This document shows positions 1 to 10,850 of a stretch of 64,000 nt of DNA, piece after piece (the stretch's first letter is position 1; every line of letters starts with the position of its first letter). This stretch comes from Rhizomys pruinosus. Taxonomy: Eukaryota > Chordata > Mammalia > Rodentia > Spalacidae. Below the pieces are notes generated by a model. The model saw only the letters and a list, made by a program, of their open reading frames with translations. It made no database searches and was not told where the DNA came from. The position numbers were made by a program, and so were the translations under genes. Where the stretch lies: the NCBI GenBank assembly GCA_009823505.1, contig VZQC01000356.1, forward strand, positions 607,593-671,592. Reading direction: 5' to 3'.

Positions 1-141
1 AGATCCAAATCTGAGCACATACAATTTCAGCCATCTCATATTTGACAAGGGGGCCAAGAAACCACAATGGAGAAAAGACAGCATCTTCAGCAAGTGGTGT
101 TGGCAAAACTGGATCACCACTTGTAGAAGAATGAAATTAAA
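1..141 (+). mobile_element. L1 ORF2 fragment, cut by gap
   Basis: This stretch matches, with few changes, the L1 ORF2 sequence at about 41225-41365 of the same window: the part downstream of the reverse transcriptase and before the C-terminal zinc knuckle. It is on the plus strand and stops at the codons just before the single N at 142. The next bases expected in an L1 (cccctacctctcacc) do not follow; they appear inverted at the far end of the next block. Its 5' part lies outside the window, so the element's full length and target site cannot be judged. Confidence 0.9.
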
Positions 142-142
142 N
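142..142. other. Single-base gap (N) at strand switch
   Basis: One ambiguous base separates plus-strand L1 from minus-strand L1. A lone N at a structural break looks like a contig join or patched gap rather than a polymorphic base. The only other N, at 20140, also sits at a duplication boundary. Confidence 0.85.
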
Positions 143-1278
143 ATTTTCCATGGGGAAGTGTACTGTTTGAGCAGAAGTTACTGTTTTCAGTCAGTTCTTT
201 GATGCAGTATTTTCTGTTGTTGTTGTTTCAAAATGCATTATGCCCAACTGCTTTGTACAAAAGCTCAGGGGCCTACACAAGAAATACAACTGGGTAATTG
301 GCACTAGCATCCACAGATGAGTGATACCATGCATCGTTTGTTTTCTGGGACTGTGTTACTTCACTCAGCATGATGTTCCTCTCGCTCCAGCCATTTTCCT
401 GCAAATGCTCGTGATGTCGTCTTTTTTACTGCTGCATAGAACTCCATTGTGTTAGATGTACCACATTTTCTCTTTATCCACTCAGTCAGTTGAGGAGCAT
501 TTAAGGTTGGTTCCAGCTCCTTGCTATTGTGAAGAGAGCTGCAATAAACATGGCCGGCATGTATCTCTGTGGTGGCGTAAGTTTGAAGGGTACATGCCCC
601 AGGAGTGGTATGGCTGGGTCGGGTGGCAAGTTCATTCCAAGTCTTCCAAGGGTTCTCCCACACTGCTTTCCATAGTGGCTGTACAAGTTACATTCCCACC
701 AGAAGTGGATGATGTTCCCTTTCCCACAAAACCTCTCCAGCACGTGGTATCATTTGTTTTCTTGATCCTTGCCGGTCTTATTGGAGTAAGATGATATCTT
801 AAAGTGGTTTTCATTTGCATTTCCTAATGATTAGTGATGTTGAGCAGTTCTTGAGGTGTTTCTCAGACACTCTAATTCCCGCTTGTGAAGTCTCTGTTCA
901 GTTCTTTTTGCTCCATCTATTGAGCGGGTCATTTGTTTTCTTTTTTCTTTGTTTTTGAGTAGTTTTATTATTCTGGAAATCAATGCTTTGTTCAGATGTA
1001 TCTGCAGTGAAGGTTTCCTCCCATTCTGTGGGATTTCTCTCTTCACTTCCTTGATTGTTTTCTTTGATGTACAGAAGCTTTGAGTTTGATGAGTCCCCAT
1101 TTGTCAATTGTCGACCTTAATTTTGTGCAGCTGCTGTCTGATTTAGGAAGTCTTTCCTACACCTATGTCTTGTAGTCTGCCGCCAACTTTTTTTCTATCA
1201 CCTTCAGAGTTTTGGGGTTTCACGTTGAGGTCTTTAATCCATCTGGAGTTGACTTTTGTACAGGGTGAGAGGTAGGGG
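143..1278 (-). mobile_element. L1 3' end (ORF2 C-terminus and 3' UTR), minus strand, tandem copy 1
   Basis: Read on the minus strand this block runs from cccctacctctcacc (ORF2, after the thumb region) through the ORF2 C-terminus into the L1 3' UTR. Recognisable peptide pieces are the HFWWEC zinc-knuckle end, the TMEFYAAVK segment and FAGKW. No frame stays open, because scattered one-base insertions and deletions shift it repeatedly. The same unit is repeated head to tail in the next block, with many single-base indel differences between them. The indel-rich pattern resembles unpolished long-read sequence more than old substitution decay. Confidence 0.85.
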
Positions 1279-2410
1279 ATTTTCCATGGGGAAGTACTGT
1301 TTTGAGCAGAATTTCACTGTTTCAGTCAGTTCTTTGATGCAGTATTTTCTGTTGTTGTTTGTTTTCAAAATGACATTATGCACACTGCTGTGTACAAAAG
1401 CTCAGGGGCTCACAAAGAAATACAACTGGTAATTGGCACTAGCATCCACAATGAGTGATACCATGCTCGTTTGTTTTCTGGGACTGTGTTACTTCACTCA
1501 GCATGATGTTCCCTCAGCTCCAGCCATTTTCCTCCAAAGCTCGTGATGTCGTCTTTTTTACGCTGCATAGAACTCCATTGTTTAGATGTACCACATTTTC
1601 TCTTTCATCCACTGTCAGTTGAGGGCATTTAAGGTTGGTTCCAGCTCCTTGCTATTGTGAAGAGAGCTGCAATAAACATGGCCGTGCATGTATCTCTGTG
1701 GTGGCGTAAGTCTTGAGGGTACATGCCCCAGGAGTGGTATGGCTGGGTCGGGTGGCAAGTTCATTCCAAGTCTTCAAGGGTTCTCCCACACTGCTTTCCA
1801 TAGTGGCTGATACAAGTTTACATTCCCACCAGAAGTGGATGAGATGTTCCCCTTTCCACAAAAACCTCTCCAGCACTGGTATCATTTGTTTTCTTGATCC
1901 TTGCCGTCTTATTGGAGTAAGATGGAATATCTTAAAGTGGTTTTCATTTGCATTTCCTAATGATAGTGATGTTGAGCAGTCTTGAGGTGTTTCTCAGACA
2001 CTCTAATTCCGCGCTTGTGAAGTCTCTGTTCAGTTCTTCTTTGCTCCATCTATTGAGCGGGTCATTTGTTTTCTTTTTTCTTTGTTTTTGAGTAAGTTTA
2101 TTATTCTGGAAATCAATGCTTTGTCAGATGTATCTGCAGTGAAGGTTTCCTCCCATTCTGTGGATTTCTCTTCTCTCACTTCCTTGATTGTTTCTTTGAT
2201 GTACAGAAGCTTTGAGTTTGATGGTCCCCATTTGTCATTGTCGACCTTAATTCTTGTGCAGCTGCTGTCCTGATTTAGGAAGTATTTTCCTACACCTATG
2301 TCTTGTAGTCTGCGCCAACTTTTTTTCTATCACCTTCAGAGTTTTGGGGTTTCACGTTGAGGTCTTTAATCCATCTGGAGTTGACTTTTGTACAGGGTGA
2401 GAGGTAGGGG
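1279..2410 (-). mobile_element. L1 3' end, minus strand, tandem copy 2
   Basis: This is a near repeat of 143-1278, starting again at attttccatggggaag, with the same content: L1 3' UTR, then ORF2 C-terminus, reading right to left. It ends at ggtagggg, the inverse of the bases that should directly follow position 141 in an intact L1. Poly(A) follows at once. Poly(A) therefore touches the ORF2-internal end of the inverted block and not its 3' UTR end, which normal target-primed insertion does not produce. Confidence 0.85.
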
Positions 2411-2442
<32 letters not shown>

Positions 2443-2449
2443 AAAAAAG
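2411..2449 (+). repeat. Poly(A) tract
   Basis: Thirty uninterrupted A residues are followed by a short A-rich stretch broken by G. It is probably the tail of the plus-strand L1 whose body starts before position 1; the inverted blocks lie between that body and the tail. Confidence 0.8.
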
Positions 2450-2674
2450 AAATGAGAGAAGACAAATGATTTCTATTCAGCCATCAAACCTATAAGAACC
2501 ATTTACCAAAAAAAAAGAACCATTTACCAACTACCAAAGCCTCTGGGTCTTTAATGAAGGGAGGTAATCAGTATATTTAATGACCTTTTAATAAAGTTAG
2601 AACTCAACTTTGTGAGATCTGAGCACAACATTTGTATCTAAACCAAAGAAGAAAGAATTTAGTGAAAGGTGAAG
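2450..2674. other. Unassigned DNA with a short direct repeat
   Basis: No gene or recognised repeat is visible. A small direct repeat (agaaccatttaccaa, twice, around 2494-2530) is separated by a run of A. Confidence 0.5.
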
Positions 2675-3110
2675 AATTGAACCTGCTCTGGGGCTGGAGA
2701 AATGGCTTAGCAGTTAAGAGCACAGACTGCTCTTGCAGAGGACCCAGGTTTGATTCCCAGCACCCACATGGTGGCTAAGAACCGTCTTTAACTCCAGTTC
2801 CAGGGGAATCCGACACCCTCTTCTGACCTCCACAGCATTGCACGGCACGGGTACACCAACCTACATGCAGACAGTACACTCATACACATAAAAATATAAA
2901 TAAAAAATATATATATATAAAGGCTGGGCGTGGTGGTGCACGCCTTTAATCCTAGCACTCAGGAGGCAGAGGCAGGTGGATCTTTGTGAGTTCAAGGCCA
3001 GCCTGGTCTACAGAGTGAGTTCCAGGACAGCTGAGGCTACAGGGAGACCCTGTCTCAAAAAGACAAACAAACAAACAAACAAATAAATAAATAAATAATT
3101 GAACCTGCTC
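2675..3110 (+). mobile_element. B3-like SINE followed by B1, sharing one 14-bp TSD
   Basis: A tRNA-derived B3-like SINE occupies 2690-2922: gggctggagaaatggc head, B-box-like ggtttgattcccagc, aactccagttccagg body and an A/T-rich tail. A full B1 follows at 2923-3096 (ggctgggcgtggtggtgc to ccctgtctcaaaaag) with an AAAC/AAAT tail. The exact 14-mer aattgaacctgctc flanks the pair at 2675-2688 and 3097-3110, and no second TSD is evident between the two. Either the two moved as one composite transcript, or B1 landed in the A-rich tail of an older B3, where its own TSD would be hard to see. Confidence 0.9.
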
Positions 3111-3427
3111 AAAACCCAAGCTTTCTCCCTTCTCAAGGTGTGGCTAGTTAACTATGTGTCCATTCACTTTAAAGAAGGCTGAACTTCTATAAACTAGAGA
3201 TGTTGGATTACAGAGTCCCTCTCATCACTATGAAGCTTGTGATTAACTGACAAATGAAAGTTTGAACAATCCCTTAATCTTTTTTATTGCATTACATAAA
3301 CCATATTATCTTATATGGTTTTCACTCCATATCAGTGGCTTTAAAGAGCTTGCCCTGGTAGGCAAAATGGATGAAATAGGGAATCTCTCCAAATAGTTTC
3401 CCACCCTAAACATCCCAACTAAACAAA

Positions 3428-3718
3428 AGGATTTTTTGGGGGGGGGGGGCGGGGAACTGGAGAGATGGCTCAGTGGTTAAGAGCACCAACTGCTCTTGCA
3501 GAAGACCCGGGTTCAATTCCCCACACCCACATGGCAGCTAAGCACCATCTTTAAACCAGGCATGGTGGTGCATGCCTTTAATCCCAGCACTCTAGAGGCA
3601 GAGGCAGAGGCAGACAGATCTCTGTGAGTTCAAGGCCAGCCTGGTCTACAGAGTAAGTTCCAGACCAGCTGGGGCTACAGGGAGACCCTGTCTCAAAAAA
3701 AAAAATAAGAGGATTTTT
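3428..3718 (+). mobile_element. Composite SINE: B3-like head fused to B1
   Basis: The tRNA-like head of a B3 SINE (about 3465-3555; ctggagagatggctcagtgg, B box gggttcaattcc) ends at the tctttaa motif and joins directly to base 1-2 of a B1 (3556 onward, ccaggcatggtggtgc to ccctgtctc plus A tail). The rest of the B3 body is absent. The 9-mer aggattttt flanks the whole unit at 3428-3436 and 3710-3718. The junction equals that of the broken copy at 27643-28425, which argues for a true composite family. A run of about 12 G precedes the head. Confidence 0.85.
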
Positions 3719-3848
3719 GCATAGATGATCTGCCTTTCACCTATCATAATCTGTCCTCATAGTAAGTTAGACTCTCAGATTCCCACATTATTAACTTTAT
3801 CTGGTATTTCCATTCTCAAGATGGCTCCTTTAAAATTTAATTTTCACT

Positions 3849-4018
3849 GGGGCTGGAGACATGGCCTAGTTGGTTAAGAGCGCCGACTGCTCTTTCGGAG
3901 GACCCGGGTTCGATCCCCAGCACCCACATGGTGGCTGAGGACCATCTTTGTCTCCAGTTCCAGGGGAATCCGACACCCTCTTCTGACCTCAAAAAAATAA
4001 ATAAATAAAATAAAAAGA
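3849..4018 (+). mobile_element. B3-like SINE, 3' shortened
   Basis: Good tRNA-like head (tggcctagttggttaagagc, B box gggttcgatcccc), then the aactccag-type body to ttctgacctc. An AAAT-rich tail follows directly, so the distal body present in other copies is missing. No convincing TSD was found. Confidence 0.85.
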
Positions 4019-6489
4019 ACATTATATTGTGCAAATTAATGTGGATACTTTGATTTTTACAGGGATAATTACCATAGAAAATTGAACCCTCAACATAGTG
4101 ATACATTTTCTCACCCCATAATTTTAGCATACAAAATCTTCTGCACACAATGTCAGATGGAAAGTGACAATGCAGTCAAACCTATTTTTAAATTTTCTCC
4201 ACAGGGACATGAGGAGCCAAATCCATCCTCTGTGGGAATGAAAGATTGGCATGCTTCTAATTTAACCAGCAACATCACAAACATTCTTGATATTGTAGGT
4301 CATGCATTCATTTAATTAGGCTTTGGAAAAATAATCATTTGAGAGAATGGAAAGAGAGCTATGTTACGTAGGTGGTAATATATAATGAGGTAATATTGAC
4401 TATTATAACAAGAGGAAAAGATTTTGTAAATACACTTGTTCAGCAAGAAAATAAATTGCAACAAATTCAAAAGGAAGTATTTATGCCCCTTGCCATTGGA
4501 TATATTTACCTGAACATAAGCCATCTCTTCTTCCTTCCCTCCATTTTGTCTCCAAGCAATTTTACCTATACGAAACTCACCTTTCATTTGAGACTCTCTA
4601 ATTTCACAGAAAATCCACTTCTCCTGCCAAATTAACAAGAGAAGCAAGCACTTTAGATAACAAAGTGGATATACTCACTGTCTCCTGTCAAAACCTGGAG
4701 ACCCCACTGTAAATTTTTGCTATTCTAGCTTCAGGTCGGCTTGGCAAAATGTGTTTCTACTGCAGGCCTGGTAATCCAACATAAGCAAGGCACAGCAGCA
4801 CACTTTTCATCTTCTGCAAAATATGCTGAATTCAGCTGTCAATATCAAGCACTTGTGGTTGACCTACACCTCACCTTTACCTGGGTGGAGCTGTTAAATG
4901 AAATAGCACTTAGCACACATTTGACTTAGCTTAATAGAACCTAGGTGGGAGGCACATGTGAGTGTATTTCTTTAGGCAGCTGAAGTTCACTTGTCATTCA
5001 TGGAGAGTTTCGCTATTCCACTCATCATTTTCTAATTAAACTATAATATTTTAAATTATTAAGTATTCAGTCTTATTTTTTATGTATATTGAGTTCTGGT
5101 GTATTCAGAGTTATTAGTAGATTCACATGATAACCTTTGAAAATTTCTTATGATGAGAAGTATATCTAAAGCAATCTTTTCTAATAATTTTGATATAAAA
5201 TATGCAAGTAGAAGAAGTATATTCACTGACAAGAGATCAGTCACAAAATGAGCATTTTTTTTCTGTTGACACTTTCCATATTATTCCTAGTCACTGGTCA
5301 CTACTGTTAATCCTTCACAAGTAAACTATCCTTTATTTTTACATTTTTCTTATGACTGAGATCATGTGTTTCACTTCCCTTACCCAAGGTAGTTTCCAGC
5401 AGATTAACCATGTTCCCAAGTATGAGAGGATTCCATGCTTTTCTATGATTGAAATGTAATTTATTCATTAGAATTAGTCCTTGCATGCTGCACTGTCCAA
5501 CATCTTCATCATCACTTAAATCTTTCAGATTACAACCATCATCCCTGAGGTAATTCAATATATCATTGTTTTATCTTGTCTTCCTGATAAATATTTCTTG
5601 GTATCACTGTTAATTTTGTCCCTATTTGTGTTTCCTATATTGGATGAAAACACTGAACAGTGAAAAAAGTACCACATAGAGATGTCCACAGGCCTGCATT
5701 GCACTTTGGAAGCAATTCCATAACTGATGCTCCCTTAACCCAGGTGTTTAAAGTTGACTTATAAGCTGTACTGGATTTTCCCAGGGATTGTGTGGGTCTG
5801 TGGGTAATAAGGACCATTGTACCTGCTACTAGGCTGGACTGGGCTTTGACACACCAGATGACCAGACCTAGCTGGGTGATTTTCTACACACCCCAAAAGC
5901 CACTGCACCAATTGGATGCTGTGTACTTCTGGTAAATTAACAGAAGTGCACTCTATAATGGTTTTTTACTCTACCTATATATTTCTTTGGGAGGGGCTAT
6001 AGATATAAAGATAGATATAAATGCCCGGCAGAGCACACTGTATATGAACTCAGCCAGACCTGCAAGGCTATGGACTGTCTCACAGACAAGACAATTCACT
6101 TACATAAGCTGTATTAATAAATAAGAGGACCTTACATTTTCTGACAGTTGCCCAAGTAGGAACTTGTGCTGTGCTACACTGCAATGTTGTGTGTATATCC
6201 TATATAATATGGAAAAAAGAAAAACCAAAGCACTAGGTGCCTTACTAAAAGTAAACAGGTTGGTTCTGATGATTTCAGCAGTCGACTGAAAAACCCAGAG
6301 CAATGGCAGGGTAGTATTTCCCTTCCTAAAGTGTACCATCCTAACCGTAGTAGGTACAGCATAGTAAAGGTTAATAGTTCCATTTCCTGTAATGTTAATG
6401 TGCACTATGTTCATCTCTGGAGGGACTGTTACAGAAAGAGGCTGGTATCTAAAAGGGATGAGAGGAAGGAAATCAAGGCCAGGAGGGGT
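4019..6489. other. No gene recognised
   Basis: About 2.5 kb of AT-rich sequence without convincing coding content. The 5640-6100 part has a TATA-like tataaatgcccgg near 6020 and could be a decayed LTR, but no matching ends or TSD were found. An open stretch at 6100-6597 on the minus strand (165 codons) runs into L1-like sequence and shows no motif I recognise. Confidence 0.5.
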
Positions 6490-7200
6490 AAATTTTACAG
6501 AATATGTTTGGAAATAAAACAGACACAGTATCAGTGAGACAGAATAGAGGACCTTGATATTACACACAAATACAGCAAACTCATTTTTGACAAACATGTC
6601 AGAAACATGTAATGGAAAAGGACATCATCTTTAGTAATTGGTACTGAGTTAAATGGACATCAGCATGCCAAAGAAGAAAAACGAATCTCTGCCTCTGACT
6701 GTGTACAACTCAACTCCAAAAGACTCAAGACGTGATGCTGTAAAACTGCTATAAGAAAAAGTAGGAGCACTACACAGATCGCTCAGCAGTTAAAATCACT
6801 GTCTGCTGTGCTGCAGACCTGGGTTCATCATTCTGGAACGCAAATGGTGGCTATCAACCATCCATAACTCCAGTTTCAGGGGAATCTGACACTCTTCTAA
6901 CCTCTGTTGGTTATCACAAATTTGTTGCACTTATATACATGTAGGAAACAGATTCATGCATTTGAGATAAAAATAATAATACATTTTTTTTAAAAAGTAA
7001 AAGTAGGGAGAATGAATCCACTCACATGAATATGAAATTGATTTTCTGTAGCACTACAGATAAGAGAAATGGGATGTCATCAAATTATGCTTCTGTTCAA
7101 CTACAGAAACCACCAGTTCAGTAGTGAGATGGCCCACAGAATGGGAGAAAACCTTTACCAGCCATACACTGGAAGGAGGATTCATGATGAAAATAAAAGT
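6490..7200 (+). mobile_element. Old L1 ORF2 fragment interrupted by a SINE
   Basis: 6490-6760 and 7010-7200 read as degenerate L1 ORF2 in the same order and strand as the better copy at 36.6-42.4 kb. The first covers the stretch after the RT (like aatggaataaaac...ttgacaaag). The second covers the segment before the C-terminus (cagaatgggagaaaacctttac). Frames are destroyed. A decayed B3-like SINE separates the two halves. Confidence 0.65.
6762..7000 (+). mobile_element. Old B3-like SINE
   Basis: Degenerate copy: cagatcgctcagcagtt head, B-box-like gggttcatcattc, aactccagtttcagggg body and an AATAAT tail. Its many substitutions contrast with the near-identical young copies elsewhere in the window. 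It splits an older L1 fragment. Confidence 0.7.
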
Positions 7201-7207
7201 AATTTTC

Positions 7208-7646
7208 ACTCATGCAACCGCAGGCCAGGAACTCAAAAGGTCACGAATGGTCAAACCATGGAGATTAGGAGTCTACAGAGTGTGGGTCCATGGTCAGTTC
7301 ACCTATATTCTGCTTCACCCACCCAGGGCTCAGGGAACATTGTGGAAGAGAGGCCAGAATGACAGTAAGAGTCAGGGAGGTAGTGTAAGATCATTTGGAA
7401 TTAGAATTCTGGGACCCTGCTCATATTAACCCACAGAATTGGTGTCATCATGCATAAGACCCCTGCAAGCTCACTGAGGCAAAAACCTAGCATGGAACTG
7501 GGGAAATGACCTTCATTAAGATTAGCCGGGCGCCTTTAATCCTAGCACTTGGGAGACAGAGACAGGCAGATCTTGGTGCGTTCAAGGCCAGCTTGGTCTA
7601 CAAAGTGAGTTCCAGGACAGGCGGAGCTACAGGGAGACCCTGTCTC

Positions 7647-7678
<32 letters not shown>

Positions 7679-7715
7679 GACTCTGGATAGGCTGAATGCT
7701 GCATACTTACTGTTG
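7208..7715 (+). repeat. Rodent interspersed repeat, also present at 48.7 kb
   Basis: Segments such as agattaggagtc...cagagtgtgggtcc, ggctcaggga and accctgctcatattaac recur in the same order at 48700-49150. A B1 interrupts this copy at 7525-7674, and the repeat resumes with gggactctggatag. I recognise the sequence as of a common rodent type but cannot name the family. Confidence 0.6.
7525..7674 (+). mobile_element. B1 SINE with 5' internal deletion
   Basis: B1 from gccgggcgcctttaatcc to ccctgtctc, then 28 A residues. Compared with other B1s here, the tggtggtgcacg of the promoter-proximal part is missing, which removes part of the A-box region. Confidence 0.9.
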
Positions 7716-8076
7716 CACCTAACATAGCCATGCAGTTCCTGATTGCTTGGAAGAGTTTCTGTGTCACTGCCACTCCATGCTTGTAGCAGTCGTAAAAGAC
7801 AGTGAAATCAGACTGTATATTCCACATTAATATGAAATGTCTCTAAAATTTTATACAGTATCTTACCTTAGATAGCTTTCAAATCATTTTCTTCACTATC
7901 TCAATGGAATGACAGCAAAAGGCCATCTATTTCTTTTCCCCAGAGAACTCACCTATTACCATTCACTTTGGAAGTCACCCACTAGGTACTCTGAATTTAA
8001 ATTCCATTGCTCTCAATCCAGTGACTGAATTCATCCTGCTGTGCACAACATATATCACTAGAGGGTGGAATTAATA

Positions 8077-8146
8077 CTTTTTTTTTCTTTTTTTTTTTTT
8101 TTTTGGTCTTTTTGAGACAGGGTCTCCTTGTAGCCTCAGCTGTCTT
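8077..8146 (-). mobile_element. B1 SINE 3' fragment
   Basis: A T-rich tract is followed by ggtctttttgagacagggtctccttgtagcc, the inverse of a B1 3' end. Only about 45 bp of the B1 body remain, as expected of a 5'-truncated insertion. Confidence 0.7.
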
Positions 8147-8556
8147 TTCTATTTTTGAAACAAATTTCTTCCAGAATTTAAGGTTAAGATACATGAATAA
8201 ACATGTAATAATAATAATAATCAGAGATCATGAAGTGGAGATGGACTTGGCGAGAAAATGTGGGAAGTGGTAGGGGAATAAGGAAGGTTAGAAATAATAT
8301 AGTATATTACTCATTTATGAAACTCTCAAAAGTGTTCTAGATACTTAGGAATTACAGACATGAAAAGCAAAACTACTTGAAGATTTCAACTTACCCCAAT
8401 CCAATTAAACTGGCTAAGACAAAGAGAACAAATGATATCAAATTCTGGCAAAGATATACTTTCCTGATATCTATTAGAAATAAATATTCTGACATAGGAA
8501 TATCCCTCACTCTAGAATAGGTACAGCAATGTGACCTTGAGGTGTGGGGATATATG

Positions 8557-8752
8557 TAGAGTCACTTTTATTTTTATTTTTTAATTTTTATTGTTTTTTT
8601 TTTTTTTTTTGGTATTTTCGAGACAGTTTCTCCCTGGAACTCACTCTGTAGACCAGGCTGACCTTGAACTCAAAAATATCTGCCTGCCTTTGCCTCCCGA
8701 GTGCTAGGATAAAAGACATGCACCACCACACCTAGCATAGAGTCACTTTTAT
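8557..8752 (-). mobile_element. B1 SINE with 15-bp TSD
   Basis: A minus-strand B1 of 8572-8737 (poly(T), gagacagtttctccctgg, ctgcctttgcctcccgagtg, ccaccacacctagc). The exact 15-mer tagagtcacttttat lies on both sides, at 8557-8571 and 8738-8752. The part that is normally ctgtagccccagctg is deleted. Confidence 0.9.
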
Positions 8753-8925
8753 AAGGGGATGTTTAACCAGTCTGAGACAAGCACAAGCAGTCTACAGAGC
8801 ATAAGTATTTGATTAATATATCAAGCATTTTATAAAAAGCAGATATATGAGTTTAGCTAGCTCATCTCACCACACCCCAAGACTTCCTGCATTCCTTAAT
8901 TCTCTGTTCCAGGAGTTCCCCAAAC

Positions 8926-9010
8926 CAGCTGGGTGTGCCGGCCCACACCTTTAATCCTGGCACCACTTCAATCCAGCACTGCAGAGGTTTAGGTCAAGGT
9001 CAGAGACAAA
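8926..9010 (+). mobile_element. Probable B1 5' fragment, rearranged
   Basis: gctgggtgtgccggcccacacctttaatcctggcacc looks like a B1 head, but what follows (ccagcactgcagagg) is only loosely B1-like. It is probably old and partly deleted. Confidence 0.5.
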
Positions 9011-9089
9011 ATGGATTTCTTAACAAAATGGATTTTATCTGGCCCACTTTGTGGTCTGGCCCGCCTCATTTCTTACAGTTGTAAAACAA

Positions 9090-9586
9090 CTTCTCTTCTA
9101 AAATAAAACACACACACACAGAAATAAAAGGAGCTAAATTATCTCTATTTATAGTAGATAAGATTCTGTACCTAAGATACCGTAAAGATCCCATCAAAAA
9201 GCTCTTAGAGCCAACACTTTCATCAATTTGGCAGGATATAAGAGTAACACACAGAAATAAGCAAGCTTTCCATAGACCAATGCAAGCATATGGAAACAGA
9301 AATCAAGTAATCAGACCTACTCACAGAAGCTACAAAGAAATATAAGGTACCTAAGATTAAAGCTAACAACACATATAAATGAACTGTAAATGAACTATAC
9401 CAATGAAAACATTAAGACATCAAGGAAAGACTTTTAAAGAATATAACAGAAGAAGAAAAGGTCTTCTTCACTTAAATACTGGAATATTTAATCTTGTAAA
9501 ACTGGCCACCGTAAGAAAAGCAATCTACAGATTTGATGCAATCCAATCAAAATTTCAGAGGCATTCTTCATAAATATAAAAAGCAT
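9090..9586 (+). mobile_element. Old L1 ORF2 fragment (left part)
   Basis: Degenerate L1 ORF2, plus strand, in the fingers-to-thumb interval (for example gatttgatgcaatccaatcaaaatt, corresponding to gatttaatgcaatcccaatc at 40987). No frame is open. A younger L1 3' end has inserted at 9586; the old element seems to continue at 10580. Confidence 0.65.
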
Positions 9587-10579
9587 TAATTTCCAGAATA
9601 TATAAACTACTCAAAAAACAGAAAAAAGAAAACAAATGACCCACTCAATATATGGAGCAGGAACTGAACAGAGACTTCACAAGTGAGGAATTAGAGATGG
9701 CTGAGAAACACCTTAAGAAGTGTTCAACAATCACCAATCATTAAGGAAATGCAAATCAAAACCACTTTAAGATATCATCTTAATCCAATAAGACTGGCTA
9801 GGATCAAGAAAACAAATGATACCAAGTGCTGGAGAGGTTGTGGGGAAATGGGAACACTCATCCACTGCTGGTGGGAATGTAATCCCATACAGCCACTATG
9901 GAAAGCAGTGTGGAGAACCCTTGGAAGACTTGGAATGAACTTGCCACCTGACCCAGCCATACCACTCCTGGGCATGTACCCTCAAGACTCACCCCACCAC
10001 AGAGATACATGCATGGCCATGTTTATTTCAGCTCTCTTCACAATAGCAAGGAGCTGGAACCAATCCAAATGCCCCTCTACTGATGAGTGGATAGAGAAAA
10101 TATGGTACATCTACACAATGGAGTTCTATTCAGCAGTAAAGAAAGACAACATCATGAGCTTTGCAGGAAAATGGCTGGAGCTAGAGGACATCATGCCGGA
10201 TGAAGTAACACAATCCCAGAAAAACAAACGACAAATGGTATCCCTCATCTGTGGATGCTAGTGTCAATTACCTAGTTGTAAGTATTTCTTGTTTATAGCC
10301 CCCTGAGCTTTTATCCAAAGCAGTTGGGAGTGATGCATATTAGAAACAACAACAATAACAGCAACAAAAAGGACTGCATTGAAAAACTGATTGAAAGAGT
10401 GAACTTCTGCGCAAAATAGTCAACTTCCTCATGGAGAATTGAGAAAGACTGAGAAAGAGATGAAAAGCATGTTTGGCAAAATGCATGAGCTCTGCTGTGG
10501 TGGGGGAATGGGGGGGGCACGGGTCTAGATTTGTTAAAAAAATAAAAATAAATGTATGTGAAATAAATATAAAAAGCAT
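9572..10579 (+). mobile_element. 5'-truncated L1 with 15-bp TSD
   Basis: A short L1 insertion (body 9587-10564) carries the ORF2 C-terminus and the complete 3' UTR. The 9749-10261 frame is open and reads the end of ORF2: [20 protein letters not shown], the [18 protein letters not shown] zinc knuckle, TMEFYSAVK, and a natural stop after SLICGC. The 3' UTR contains a G-rich stretch (gtggtgggggaatggggg) and an A/T-rich tail. The 15-mer aaatataaaaagcat occurs exactly at 9572-9586 and 10565-10579. The target was an older L1. This copy gives the natural C-terminal end against which the stop in the 36.6-kb L1 can be judged. Confidence 0.92.
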
Positions 10580-10850
10580 CTTAAGATTACTAACAAATAA
10601 GGGAAAAACAGCAAAGCAAATGCGAACAAAATAATAAGGTAGGATTTAGGAGAATGTGTTAATTCAACTTGTAATAACTACAAAATAGTTCTGGGACAAC
10701 TGAGATATATACCTTAATGGAATAGAATAAAGGACCTAGATATCATATAAAAACCCAAATATATCATTTTGACAAAGATGCCAGAAACTTCCAATGTTCA
10801 AAGGAAAGGAACCTTTTACAAATGGAGCTGGGAAAACTGCCTATCAGCAG
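10580..10850 (+). mobile_element. Old L1 ORF2 fragment (right part)
   Basis: Degenerate L1 ORF2 text such as aatggaatagaataaaggacc and ttttgacaaagatgcc, on the same strand as 9090-9586. It is probably one ancient element split by the younger L1. Confidence 0.6.

Noticed and set aside
1..2449. Twin-priming inversion of one L1
   Set aside because: Poly(A) touches the ORF2-internal end of the inverted block, and the block is doubled; twin priming gives neither.
6100..6597. 165-codon minus-strand frame as a secreted or membrane protein
   Set aside because: No motif, no splice or promoter support, and its upstream end lies in old L1 sequence.
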